Shown here piece by piece: positions 54,169 to 64,000 of a stretch of 64,000 nt of DNA. Every line of letters starts with the position of its first letter. Position 1 is the stretch's first letter. This stretch comes from Ceratothoa steindachneri. Taxonomy: Eukaryota > Arthropoda > Malacostraca > Isopoda > Cymothoidae. The notes beneath the pieces were generated by a model. That model ran no database searches and had not been told where the DNA came from. It saw only the letters and a list, made by a program, of their open reading frames with translations. The translations under genes were made by a program, and so were the position numbers. The stretch lies in contig OZ018323.1 in NCBI GenBank assembly GCA_963969495.1, positions 77,415,583 to 77,479,582 of the forward strand. The letters are read 5' to 3'.

Positions 54169-56470
54169 ATGCCCATGGATGAATCTCTAAAAAACAAAAC
54201 CCCTTTAACTCCCCCTGAAACAACGACGGAGCCGCCCTTGGGCAGCTCCAGCGAAAAAATGGAGGTCTCCCCCCCCCTGTGCTTGCGCAGGGGACCCTCC
54301 ATACTTCTTTAACCAGAGAGGAGGCTTACTCCTCTCCTACGCCTCGGGGGGAAGGGGACTCCCCCTCACCCCCTTCTCTGGAGGTGCTTTCGGGCACCTC
54401 CCTATTACCAGCGGCAGTCCCCTCTGTTCTTTCCAAGGGGACTGCCAAGAAAGCCAGCAGGCAGCCCATTGCCGACCATCCCTCGTGTAAGCGGCTCGGT
54501 AGGGCAAACTTCCTTAGGGGGGAGAGGAAAGCCAGGCCCGTTCGGTCGCTTCCCTCAAAAAACCTGCTGGCAAGAATTTTAAACATTGCCGGGGTCAAGG
54601 CCTGTGCCACCCCACACAAGAATCGTGACACTGCCAAGGGGACCTGCGATGCCCTGGGAGGGGATGGCCAGCTGGAGGCCCCTCCTGTGATAGACATGGT
54701 CCTTGAGGAGACCCAGCCTCAGACGGTAGGGCCTTCCATGGGGGGAAATCCGGGCTCGGTGCCAAGCACCGAACCCGAATCCGCCCCTATGCAAGGTCCT
54801 CCTCAAACGGCTGAGGGCTCCGAGGCAGTACAAGGAGGGGAGGGATCTCCTCCGACAGGTGCCCCTACGACTACCAGGACCTTCTCCATTTCGGAGAAGG
54901 TCCTGGCTGAGGCCGGTACATCTGGCCTGGGGGCTTCTGCCGGAGGAGGTGAGAAGCGGGTTCATTCCCTACCCTCCTCTCCCAAAAAGAAAAAGAAAAA
55001 AGACTAAAAAGACCAAGAAGACTCGTGGCTACTCTCCATCCGCGGGGGCTGCAGGGACGGATGGGTCTGCTGCCACTTTGGTTGGCGACCAAGCCAAGAT
55101 CGGCACATCCGCCCCCCCGCGTGTGCGGAGCCCCTGACTAAGACCAAGAGTGCACAGGGCAAAGCCTCGATGACATCGGGGCCCCTGATTCAGAGGTTAC
55201 CTGGCATTTTCGAGCCCGCTGGCTTCAAGCGCTTCCTCGTTATTCGCTCCACTGATGGCACCATGTTGTCCAAGGGCAACATGATCCATCAGAGGAGAGG
55301 ATTAGCTAGTGCAATTGGTAGAGAGCCGAAGGTGACCCATCTCTCGGACGGTAGCCTTCTGGCGAATGCGTTGAATCCTGCCGAGGCGGCCAAGATAAGT
55401 GCTCTTCGGACACTTCATGGCACCCCGGTGAGTGTGACGCCGCACTCTACCATAAATTTTGTGAAAGGAGTAGTTTATGCGGGGGAACTCGTTGACTACT
55501 TCATTGAGGACATCACCTTAGAGCTAGCCGACCATGGGGCGGTCAAGGTCGAACGTGTGATGAGAAAACAGGGAGGGGCCACGAGACCCACCCCTACACT
55601 CTTCGTCACGTTTGGCTGAGACAAGCTCCCTGAGTCGGTGCGTGCCGGTTGGTACCGTTACCGCGTGAAGGCATTCGTGCCAGTGCCGCGGCGGTGCTAT
55701 TACTATCACCGCTTCGGCCATACGAATCGATCATGTAGACGTGCAAAGTTGGGGTCACCCGAAGTATGTGTAAATTGCTCACGGGTCGCACACGATAGGT
55801 CCAAATCGTGTGTGGCCAAGTGTGTCAATTGCGGAGAGCCGCACCTTGCTTCTTTGAAGCAATATGGTGCATATCTCCTTGAGAAAGAAATCCTGGTCGT
55901 TCAGGCGCAGGATTGACTCTCTTTCCGCGAGGCTAAGGACTTGGTCCTGGCACGCCCGGCTCTGCCTGGGAAGTCATATGCCTCAATAGTTAGAAAGGCA
56001 TCCTCTGCTCCTGGCCCATCCAGGCCAACGAGCACGGTTGTTCCGCGCCCATTCGGAGCTCTTCTGCGGGCTCTACCCAACCCGGGCGCTCCCCTGGTAA
56101 AGCTGGCGGCAAAAAAAGTTCATATCCAGCCCCGGCTAAAACCAAGGCTCCCTCCTCTTCCCCCAGCGTGACCGTTTTCCGTAAGGCAAAACGGCCACGC
56201 GCCTCCACCGAGTCGTTAGACTCACAGGAGGCAACACCCCTGAAGATGGTCGCTAGGCCATCTTCGGGGGTTCCTAAAGCTGTCCCCTGAAATAAGGACA
56301 GCAACAAAGGAGCTTCGGCTCCTTCGCCCACGCCCCGAGGTGGAGCGAGTGGTTCCTCGAAAAGAGGGCCCCCCGCCTCCGAACCCGCAATGCCCGCCTA
56401 AAGTTTCGAGGAGGAGGGAGGAAAAGACTCGCATGGCGAGCCCAACCTCCCCCAATAAGTCCTCGAAGGC
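54169..56470 (+). pseudogene. I-group LINE ORF1 (gag-like)
   Basis: ATG 54169 (MPMDESLKNKTPLTPPETTT) is joined by a slip in a C-run near 54270 to the long frame 54279-55007. A second slip in an A-run (54985-55005) leads to KKTKKTKKTRGYSPSAG. The core follows (55170: FKRFLVIRSTDGTML, GREPKVTHLSDGSLLANAL, HSTINFVKGVVYAGELVDYF). In-frame TGA at 55617 and 55914. Zinc knuckles: CYYYHRFGHTNRSC (second Cys is Tyr), CVNCSRVAHDRSKSC, and CVNCGEPHLASLKQY (last Cys is Tyr). The end (to 56470) is Ser/Pro/Arg-rich and frameshifted. LINE RNA binding is the known role. Confidence 0.85.
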
Positions 56471-56488
56471 GACAGCGCCTTCAGCGCT

Positions 56489-59400
56489 TTGTCCCTAACA
56501 GCGTATGGCCATTCTCGTGAGGGTCTTCTGTTCGAGGAGGGCCCCCGCGTCTCCTGCGAGCTAGGCCTGGAGAGCATATTCCTCCAATGGAATTGCCATG
56601 GACTTCGGGCCAACTGGGACGAGCTGCGGAGGCTCGTCTCGTCCCGTTCCCCGTTAGCTATCTTTTTGCAGGAGACCATGCTAGGCGCGTGCCCCTTGTC
56701 CGCCCTCCCGGGGTATAAGGGTCTTGCGAACCCACCACCGCGGGATGAACGGGCTGGGGGATGCGCGGTTTACACCCGGCATGATGTCTCCGTTCTTCCT
56801 TTCTCTTTAGATACCTCCTTTCGGGCCTTGGATGTGCAGCTGCACCTGGATAGGAGGTATACTATCATTTCTGCGTGCATTCCACCGTCAGCTGACTTCG
56901 ACGCGGGGGACTTCCGCTGCGTAGTTGCACGGTTGCTGAGGCCCTATCTCTTGTTTGGAGATCTAAACGGCAGGTATCCTCTCTAGGGAGATTACTCCAT
57001 AAATCTTAGGGGACAAGTCCTTGCCGATCTGATCGAAGAGCTTGAGATGGGTGTCCTAAACGTGGATGAGTTTACGCATCACTGTCCGAGAACCGCTTCA
57101 TTTTCTTGCCTTGACCTATCTTTGTGCTCTTCGGATGCACAGCCTGATTTTGATTGGGAGGTGGTCGATGACCTCCATGGTAGTGATCACTTTCCCATTC
57201 AAATATCATTTTCAGGGCAACTGCCGCCTGAGAGACCACCTCGGTGGTGCTTGGCGCAGGCGAGGTGGCCTGCATTTCAGGAAATGACTGAATTCTCTAT
57301 CTCAGTCGAGGAGTTTAGGTCGGTAGATGAGGCCGTTGAGTTCTTCTCCAGCAACCTCATCGACGTGGGCCTGACTACTATTCCCAGAACGTCTTGCCGT
57401 TTTGCACGCCGACCACTCCCATGGTGGTCGGCCGAGTGTGAGACGGCCCTCAAACAGAAGCTTTATACCTACATGCGCTATAAGCGCCGCCCGAACGATT
57501 TCACTGTCGCTGAATTTAGTCGGGCTAATGCTAGGGTCTGGTATATTTGGAAGCACACCCGCCGCTCTTTTTGGCGGGCATACGTGTCTTCACTTAACGG
57601 GAAGACCCCTTTAGCTGAGGTGTGGAAGCGAGTCAAAAGGATTCGGGGCAAGTTCTCGCAGGACCCCCCTCCCGTTCTCAAGGAGAATGGGATGGCGATC
57701 TCGGACCCCGCGTCCGTGGCGGAATCCTTAGCGACCGCTTTTTACGCATTCTCTAGCCGTGATGCTGCTCCGCCAGAATTCAATGCACGTCGTGATGTTG
57801 CGGAAGGCCGCCAGCTGGACTTTACCTCCAGAGGCGGAGAACCCTTCAACGACAAGTTTACTGTGAGTGAGTTGCGTTCCGCTCTCGCTTCGTGCGCGCA
57901 CACCGCTTATGGTTCGGACGATGTCCCGTACGCCATGCTTCGACACCTGGGTGAGCGAGGCATGGCCTTTCTGTTAGATTTGTTCAACAGGATCTGGGTG
58001 GAAGGTCTTCTCCCAGACTCCTGGCGAATCGCTACTGTGCTCGCCTTTCGCAAACCGGAGAGAGATCACTCTACTCCGACCGATTTCCACCCAATCTCTC
58101 TAACCTCTTGCGTGTGCAAGTTGATGGAGAAATTGGTAAATGTTAGATTAGCCTTTTTCCTGGACAGCGGAGGCCATCTGTCTTCCGCACAGTGCGGCTT
58201 CCGCAAGTTTGACTCCACGTCTGCGAGGCTTTCCTTCGTAGATAGCACTACGCCACGGTGTTTTTCGATATGGAGAAGGCCTATTATACCGCATGGCGAT
58301 ACGGTATCATGGAGACTCTCCACACGATGGGGGCGAGGGGACGCCTCCCAATGTTTATATCTGATTTTTTGCGAGATGGTCGATTCCGCGTACGGGTTAG
58401 GGGAGCCCTCTCCTGCCCAAAGGAGCAGGAAGAGAATAGAGAATGTCCCGCAGGGAAGTGTCCTCAGTGTCACACTCTTTGCCCTGAGCATCAACGTCAT
58501 CACCTCGGAGCTGCCGAAAGATGTTCTCGCTACGCTCTACGTAGACGACCTTTTGATCTCCTTTGGCGTGACCCAGATGCCAACTCTGGAGCGTCGACTC
58601 CAGCAGGCATTGAACCGCGTCTCTCACTATGCCAAAGCGCACAAGTTTCAGTTTTCTTTGGCCAAGACTAAGGTGGTGCACTTCTGCCGCAATTCCTGGC
58701 TTCACCCCGACCCAGATTTGTTTCTTAATGGGGTGCGCCTGGATGTGGTTGAGTCGCACCGTTTCCTTGGTCGTTATTCGACCGACGCCTCACCTGGGAG
58801 GCTCACATTCGCAGCCTTAGGGTCTCTTGTACCCGCGCCATTCACATTCTCCGTTCCGTGACGTTCAGCGCTTGGGGCGCTGATAGAGCTACTGCCCTAC
58901 TTTTTTATCGATCCTTTGTTCGTTTGAAACTCGACTACGGATGAGAGTTTTATGCATCCGCAGCCGAGCGTTTATTGCGTAAGGTGGATTCGATCCACCA
59001 CACAGGCCTTCGCCTTGCGACCGGTGCCTTCCGCACTTCCCCCATTGAGAGCCTGTTGGTCGATGCTGGGAGATGCCACTCGCTCTGCGCCGCGTGCAGT
59101 GCATCACTCGCCTGTACGCGCGAGCCCAGCGCCTCCCTCAGTCGCCAACAGCTCTCACTGCACCCGCAGCTGATCTGGATGGTGCCTATGCCGTCGAGAG
59201 ACGCCAGTCATACCCTAAGATCTTTGGGTTTAGGACCAGGAAACTTCTTCGAGAGGTAGATATAGCTCTCTGGCCGGTGGCGCCTCTGGTTCTGCCCAGG
59301 ACGCCACCCTGGAGGGTACCGCTTTTGTGTTTTTGTCGCCACGTCTCTGCTCCCAAAGCTTGTACTGCGCAGGGAGTATTGCGTTCGACCTTTTTGGAGC

Positions 59401-60210
59401 ACACATCGTGTCACGCTGGAACCGTGCCAGTGTATACGGATGGCTCCAAGTCCCAAGAGGGGGTCGGCTTCCACGTCGTATCCCCTTTGTTTGAAGTCAA
59501 CGGGGCTCTACCAGGCGCTGTGTCTGTCTTCATGGCTGAGCTGGTGGCAATATATCACTCACTCGGTACGGGAGATTACGTGACGTGCTCGGTTCGGAGA
59601 CCGGATTGGGATCTATAGCGACTCACAAAGCGCCCTGAGTGCTCTCGGGGCATTGGAATCTCCACATCCCCTGGTTCGCGATATCCGTGACGCCACGGCT
59701 TTGGCGAGCAGGGCAGATGTGGAGATTATCTTCTGCTAGGTTCCTAGACAGGTAGGAATTGCGGGGAATGAGCGCGCCAAAGAGTCCGCGTGGACTCTGC
59801 GATCGTACCAGCGTTTCGCTCTTCCTCACACCGACTACATGGCAGGAATACGGGCAGCTCTTTGGACTGCTTGGCAAAGAAGATTGGAGACGGTCGAAGG
59901 GAACTTAAAGTTGCGTGCCATTGCGCTGCGACTGTTCCCATGGGCCTATCCCCCAATGCCGCGACGGCTTCAGGTCGCTTTTTGTCGTCTTCGAATCGGA
60001 GGCACTCGTGTGACGCATCTCTATTTGATGGAGCGCTCGCCTGCGCCCTATTGCGACGACTGCGTCGTCCCCCAGACTGTTCGGCACATTCTTGTCGAAT
60101 GTCCCAGTCTGGGTGATCTTCGCGCACGTTACCTGTCCCGGTACCGGTTGCTACTGCCTGTCCTTTGTACTCGGGACGAGTGCGTGCACATTGACTGGTG
60201 GACTTGTTGA
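56489..60210 (+). pseudogene. I-group LINE ORF2: endonuclease, reverse transcriptase, RNase H
   Basis: Endonuclease: FLQWNCHGLRANWDELR, AIFLQETML, YLLFGDLNGRYPL, TAG at 56984 (a Trp place), then ADLIEELEMGVLNVDE and LHGSDHFPI. RT: FHPISLTSCVCKLMEKL, motif A FFDMEKAYYTAW (58258, other frame), motif B NVPQGSVLSVTLF, motif C TLYVDDLLISFG, FSLAKTKVVHF. A further shift is near 58770 and a TGA near 58940. RNase H: VPVYTDGSKSQEGVGFHVV, FMAELVAIYHS, VEIIFCW. C-terminal zinc: CDDCVVPQTVRHILVEC; end WWTC at 60210. Normal length for the group; the coding damage is modest. Confidence 0.9.
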
Positions 60211-60412
60211 CTATTTGGGAGAGGCCGGCCTTCTCTCTTTCATTTAACTAGGTTTAGTTGTTGTTTTTGTTATCGTTTTGTTATTGTTATTGTTATTTCT
60301 TTTTATTGTTGTTTCCTGTTCAATTTTTTTAAAGTAGCCTAGAACTAGGCTTTTTGTTTACGGCGAATTATGCCTAAGTGGGCAGTCACCAGATAGCCCC
60401 TTAAAAAAAAAA

Positions 60413-60752
60413 CACCCAAAACGGTGAAAACAAACGCAGCGCCTGGCAGAGCCCCGCTAACTTCAAACCGAGGGAACACAGCGTGGAAACCGACACCCTC
60501 TTGCGAATTAGAGCCATCTGTATAGAGTAGCACGGTTCCACTGTATCCATAGGCAGGCACAGCGGTTTCGGAGGCGGGGGCCTCTCCTTTAGAGGATCCA
60601 CCGCCTTTGAGTCACCCAGCCTAGCTCTCGGTGTGGGGGTAGGAGCCGAAGCTCCTCTAGTGCTGCCCTCCTGCCGGGAGGCCTCACGACCAACTTCAGG
60701 TGTGTTGCCTCCTGTCAGTCTAATGACTTGGTGGAGGCGCGCAACCGTTTCG
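60413..60752 (-). mobile_element. I-group LINE RNase H fragment, minus strand
   Basis: The minus strand encodes AYGYSGTVLLYTDGSNSQEG, VGFHAVFPRFEVSGALPG (60560-60425), nearly the same as YTDGSKSQEGVGFHVV in the + strand copy. The fragment starts exactly where the + strand copy's poly-A ends. Upstream (to about 60750) is its Pro-rich linker. It belongs with 61873-63700 on the same strand. Confidence 0.75.
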
Positions 60753-61620
60753 GGTACTAATTTTTTTAGTTCATTAAAAAAAATTGTCATACGTTGCTTC
60801 AGTCTTGTCAGGCAAAAAAGCAAAAGCAGGGGGAAATAATTTACCGTTTAAAACAGCGTGAATAGTAAACAACTGATACCATATATGTAGATTGAGCTGA
60901 TTTTAAAGTGCTATCCATTCCTAAATGTGAGGTATTCTTCAAATCTTCAAGGCCCTCATTTCAAGCAAAAATTAAGATTCCCTTTTCGTCCTTAGAACCA
61001 GTGTCACATTGCAAGAACGATGCACTAATCTGAAAGCCCTTGAAAGTATCTGGTATTTCAAATCCTGTCCGAGAAAGAGGCAAAGGAGGTGCACCAAACG
61101 ATGTATTACGCCAATTAGTTATATTTCTTGAAACCGTTTGCAAATTTGTCAATTCATACTTTGCATCTTCTCCAACACCACTTACCGTTTCTGAAATGAG
61201 AGCGCTAGTGCTTGATGCAGTGCCCGTATTCAGTTTGGTTTTTAATTCTGAAATGACGCTTCTTGCTTCTGTTACATTTGGATCAGCTTCATGTTCATGA
61301 TTATTGAGCTTTTTTATAATTACAGGATCACCAGGTTTGTTCTCTGTATGCACACGAGCAGGACACTTATTACGCATCTCACAGCGCCAAAGTTTCTTTT
61401 CCTTATCAACACTAAGCATATGGAAATCATAAATATAATTCAGTTCGTCAATCAACTTTTCTTTATTCTTCTCACTTTTAAAATAGTTAGCAGCCATAAT
61501 ATGGGTTAGGGGCAACTTAAAAAAATATAGAACATTGAACTTGCACGACACTGCTCTTCAAGAAGTAGCTTGATAGTGACCTAACGATCGTATCCTAAAC
61601 ACCCTAAATAGCATTCTTAT
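60753..61620 (-). mobile_element. MULE transposon fragment with FLYWCH finger
   Basis: The minus strand encodes a FLYWCH protein (61551-60961) and, in shifted frames, the beginning of the MULE catalytic region: NEGLEDLKNTSHLGMDST (first Asp), YQLFTIHAVLNGK and FLPDKTEATYDNFFNELKK (60835-60770). The remainder of the transposase is absent and LINE sequence follows. No TIR identified. Confidence 0.75.
60961..61551 (-). pseudogene. FLYWCH-domain MULE transposase, N-terminal part
   Basis: 196 codons. The FLYWCH zinc finger spans about residues 38-90: YDFHMLSVDKEKKLWRCEMR, CPARVHTENKPG and NNHEHEAD, with Cys57, Cys63, His85 and His87 as likely zinc ligands. Then a charged region (SVISELKTKLNTG) and RTGFEIPDTFKGFQIS, matching the I/VPxxxxxT block that precedes the catalytic domain in FLYWCH-MULE proteins. 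The frame stops at 60961 just before the NEGLEDL block, so it is a pseudogene or truncated. A host gene derived from a MULE is less likely, since LINE pieces flank it. Confidence 0.75.
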
Positions 61621-61689
61621 CTGTTCAAAGGATTAACATAATTTAAAAATATATCTATGAGAATGGGATTGACCTGGACTGACCTACCC

Positions 61690-61872
61690 AGAAGATTACT
61701 ATGCTAAAATAAAATAAATGAGAAACGGAAGTTTGGCATTAGATGCATTCTTCGGTATCTTTGCTTGATCCGGATGATTAACGCGCATTCTATCATTAAT
61801 AGCAAATAAAGCATTATAAGAGAAGACCTAATTTTCCGAGACCAGATTTTCCCATACCGAATTTTCTGGTCA
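61690..61872. other. Unassigned sequence between MULE and LINE pieces
   Basis: AT-rich, with a local imperfect inverted repeat (ATTTTCCGAGACCAGATTTT, about 61828-61875). It may be an end of the MULE. Confidence 0.3.
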
Positions 61873-63710
61873 CCTGCAAAAAGACAGGTTCTAGGAATGC
61901 TAGTCAGCCCAACGGCTATGAGGTTGCTGGAGAAGAACACAATGACCTCGTCAACCCACCTAAACTCTTAGACTGGGACAAATCAGTCATTTCCTGAAAT
62001 GCAGACTACTGCACTCGTTCCAATCCCCAACAGTATGATTTCTCAGGCGGCACTGGCCCAGAAAGTGGTCATTACTATTAAGGTCATCAACCACCATCCA
62101 ACTCAAATCAGGCTGTGCTACCAGAGAACACAGCGACAGACCAAAAACAAAAAAAGTGAAGCGATTCTCTGACATTGATGGATAAACTCATCCAACTTCA
62201 GGACACCCATCTCTAATTCTTCGATCAGGCTGGCAAGGACCTGGACACTGGGATTGATCAGGTATTCCTCCCAGAAGGGGCGAGTACCATTCAAATTGTT
62301 AACTGTACGACGACGCCGAGAAGTCCCCAGCGTTGGAGTTAGCTGAGGGTGGAATTTACGCTGAAAAAAAAGTATACCTACTAATCAGACGTAGCTGCAG
62401 TGCAAATGCTTTAAAGGGGCCATTAAATCGAGTAAGACTGAGACATCATGCCGGGTGCAATTCGCGCATTTTCACGCTAATCCCTACATCGTGTTGGTGT
62501 TCGCAAAATTTTTATACCCAGCATGGTCTCCTGGAGACATATCTAACGAGAAACGGAAAGAGCAGAACCTGCGCAGCTCCTCCAAGTTAGCCCGGAGTCC
62601 ATGGCAATTCCATTGAAGGAAATTGCCTTCCAAGCCTAGCTCGGAGAAGATGCGAAGACCCTCTTTGAAGTGAAGACCCTCAGGAGAATGGCCGTAAACT
62701 TCCGGAAGGCAGAACTCCGGAAGCTCTTTGGTTTTAGAAGGCACTGAGGGTGCTGTCAGCTTCGAGGACTTACCTAGGGAGGCTGTGCTCGCAATTCGAT
62801 TTTCTTTCTCCCTTCGCTTTGAAAGCTTTGGCACGCGGGAAAGCTTCGGAGTCGGAGATCCTCATCATTAAGACGCTCCCACGTTTCCTACGCCCCAGCC
62901 GGGGTGTCGGGGCGTGGAAGCCGAGGCTGCCACTGTGCTCTAATTCTTTATGGGGACATCTTTAGAAATATCGGGTGGCTGAACGACCAAAACATCCTTC
63001 TCGATAAGATACGAGCTAAATTGCATCTAGGAAGTAGGGTGCGACTCGCCACATTTAACGCAGCATTCCATAATACGGATTTATCCTGTAATGTCTTTAA
63101 AAGATTGGCGCAAATTTCATATTGACCTGACTTGGTACGTCTCCAGGTTCGATTAGTATGGCTGAAGCGGTGATAATGCTAACACATCTGCGGCAGTGGT
63201 ACGGGTGCCTTGACTTGGTAAGGATAACACTGGCACTCAGCATCTTTGGGAACCTGCCATGATCGAATGTGACGAAGAGTATAGGAGTGGGTACCCCCCA
63301 TCCCTCCTCGGTTTTCTCATGATAAGCTTGACCTTGCCCGCTCGTTTGTCGACGACCAGCTCTTCTGTGATATCGTCTAGTGAGTAATCCTCGAGTTCTC
63401 TCCCATTAACCACTCTTTTCATAAAACTCATGGTAGAGTGCGATGGCACTTGCACAGGCGAACCATTGAGTGTCCGAAATGCACCAATCATAGCTGTCTG
63501 CGCATGGTCCGATGCATTCACTGGAAGGCTCATATCCGAGAAACTGGCGACGTTCGGCTCTCTACAAATCGACTTAGCTAAAGCCACTCTCTGAAGGAAC
63601 ACGTAGCCTTTGGGCAACATACTACCATCGGTGTAATTAATAACCAGGAAGGAAGCGTTTGAAGCAGGCGGACTCGATGCTCCCTATGAGGGGCATCGAA
63701 GACTACACTC
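61873..63710 (-). mobile_element. I-group LINE, ORF1 to endonuclease fragment, minus strand
   Basis: On the minus strand: ORF1 core (63690-63237: LLPKGYVFLQRV, REPNVASFSDMSLPVNA, STMSFMKRVVNGRELEDY), HYHRFSHTNRT (degenerate knuckle, about 63150), then FLQWNCHGLRANLEELRR (about 62620), SWMVVDDLNSNDHF (about 62090) and FSSNLIAVGLTSIPRT (about 61930-61885). These match 55210-57400 of the + copy in order. The rest of ORF2 up to RNase H is absent and is replaced by the MULE fragment. Heavily mutated. Confidence 0.8.
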
Positions 63711-64000
63711 ACCCTATCTGTAACTTTCCTCTTTGTTGGGTTTCATCTTCTCGGCCCGAGAGTGCCCCTGAGCCGGATATGTCAGTCTTGGCTTACCACC
63801 TGCCGAACCGGCAGGGGCCCCGTGCGTTCTGGGCAGAAGAAGAACCCATAGTCTTCCTTTTCTTTTTTTATTCTTTTATTTTATGCCAAATAGTTTTAAA
63901 ATATTTCCTCAACCCCTTTCAATGCAAGAATCATGAATAAGAATGATAGAAGGCATTACGTTGTCTATCGAAGGGGATAAGACAAATAGATAGATAAACG
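63711..64000. other. Right edge: possible LINE ORF1 5' part, unassigned
   Basis: It lies upstream of the minus-strand ORF1 core, but no further similarity was recognised. No WDR19 exon was found. Confidence 0.3.

Larger units (their letters stand above)
53890..60412 (+). mobile_element. I-group LINE with RNase H, nearly full length (~6.5 kb)
   Basis: ORF1 54169 to about 56470 and ORF2 56489-60210, 3' UTR with GGCGAATTATGCCTAAG and a poly-A end at about 60402-60412. Domains in order: Pro/Ser-rich N-terminus, basic patch, ORF1 core, zinc knuckles; APE endonuclease, RT, RNase H, C-terminal CCHC. RNase H places it with I/Loa/Nimb-type LINEs rather than Jockey or CR1. It is dead: at least two shifts and two stops in ORF1, several in ORF2. 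The 5' limit is approximate. Confidence 0.9.

Noticed and set aside
54326..54965. Minus-strand frames of 120-130 codons opposite the LINE ORF1
   Set aside because: Shadows of the GC-rich ORF1 on the + strand; no family match of their own.
52259..64000. WDR19 exon 9 in intron 8
   Set aside because: Searched by eye for the next conserved WD40 strand in phase; none found, so the gene is reported as continuing beyond the window.

Overview
The window is animal nuclear DNA, most likely from an arthropod with a repeat-rich genome; a crustacean or chelicerate is my guess, not a demonstrated identity. It has split coding exons with GT/AG borders, long TA and GA microsatellites, and dense debris of APE-type LINEs, Penelope-like elements, hAT, piggyBac, Tc1/mariner and MULE transposons. 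I found no bacterial-style operons, rRNA, tRNA or CRISPR.

The one host gene I can support is WDR19 (IFT144, a subunit of intraflagellar transport complex A) on the + strand. Seven exons are secure: 20534-20688, 21371-21465, 28736-28865, 29555-29765, 37657-37769, 50560-50733 and 52131-52258. They join in frame with no stop and encode the N-terminal WD40 propeller. A short first coding exon ending in Met-Val-Ser-Glu-Lys (10315-10329) is proposed because its phase and residues fit. The rest of the gene lies past the right edge. The introns run from about 0.7 to more than 11 kb, and nearly all the length is transposon sequence.

Layout. 1-10 kb is upstream of the gene: a LINE with an inverted 5' part, a CR1/L2-like LINE split by a composite of TIR-minisatellite elements and a pentanucleotide satellite, a Tc1 fragment and a candidate solo LTR. 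Intron 1 holds a mariner remnant and a 5.4-kb hAT element carrying a piggyBac, both with target duplications, plus a ~35-bp minisatellite. Intron 3 holds an I-group LINE split by a minisatellite element and a second, shorter hAT copy. Intron 5 has TA/GA tracts around a long palindrome, a CR1-like LINE whose ORF1 encodes an esterase-like domain, and a Penelope-like element with GIY-YIG. Intron 6 stacks Penelope pieces, a TIR element with its own split exon, two LINEs head to head, a mariner nested in a LINE tail, and a small hAT MITE. Intron 8 holds a nearly complete I-group LINE (ORF1 and ORF2 with RNase H), reverse-strand relatives and a FLYWCH-MULE fragment.

All transposon genes seen are broken or truncated. 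The least damaged are the 291-residue Penelope C-terminal frame at 35.3-36.2 kb and the ORF1/ORF2 pair at 54-60 kb. The points most worth a second look are the family of short-TIR elements carrying 1-6 copies of a ~127-bp repeat, the two hAT copies sharing the same inactivating mutations, the repeated loss of the reverse-transcriptase core from LINEs that keep both ends, and the 174-bp-arm palindrome. I found no clear case of a new multi-gene system.
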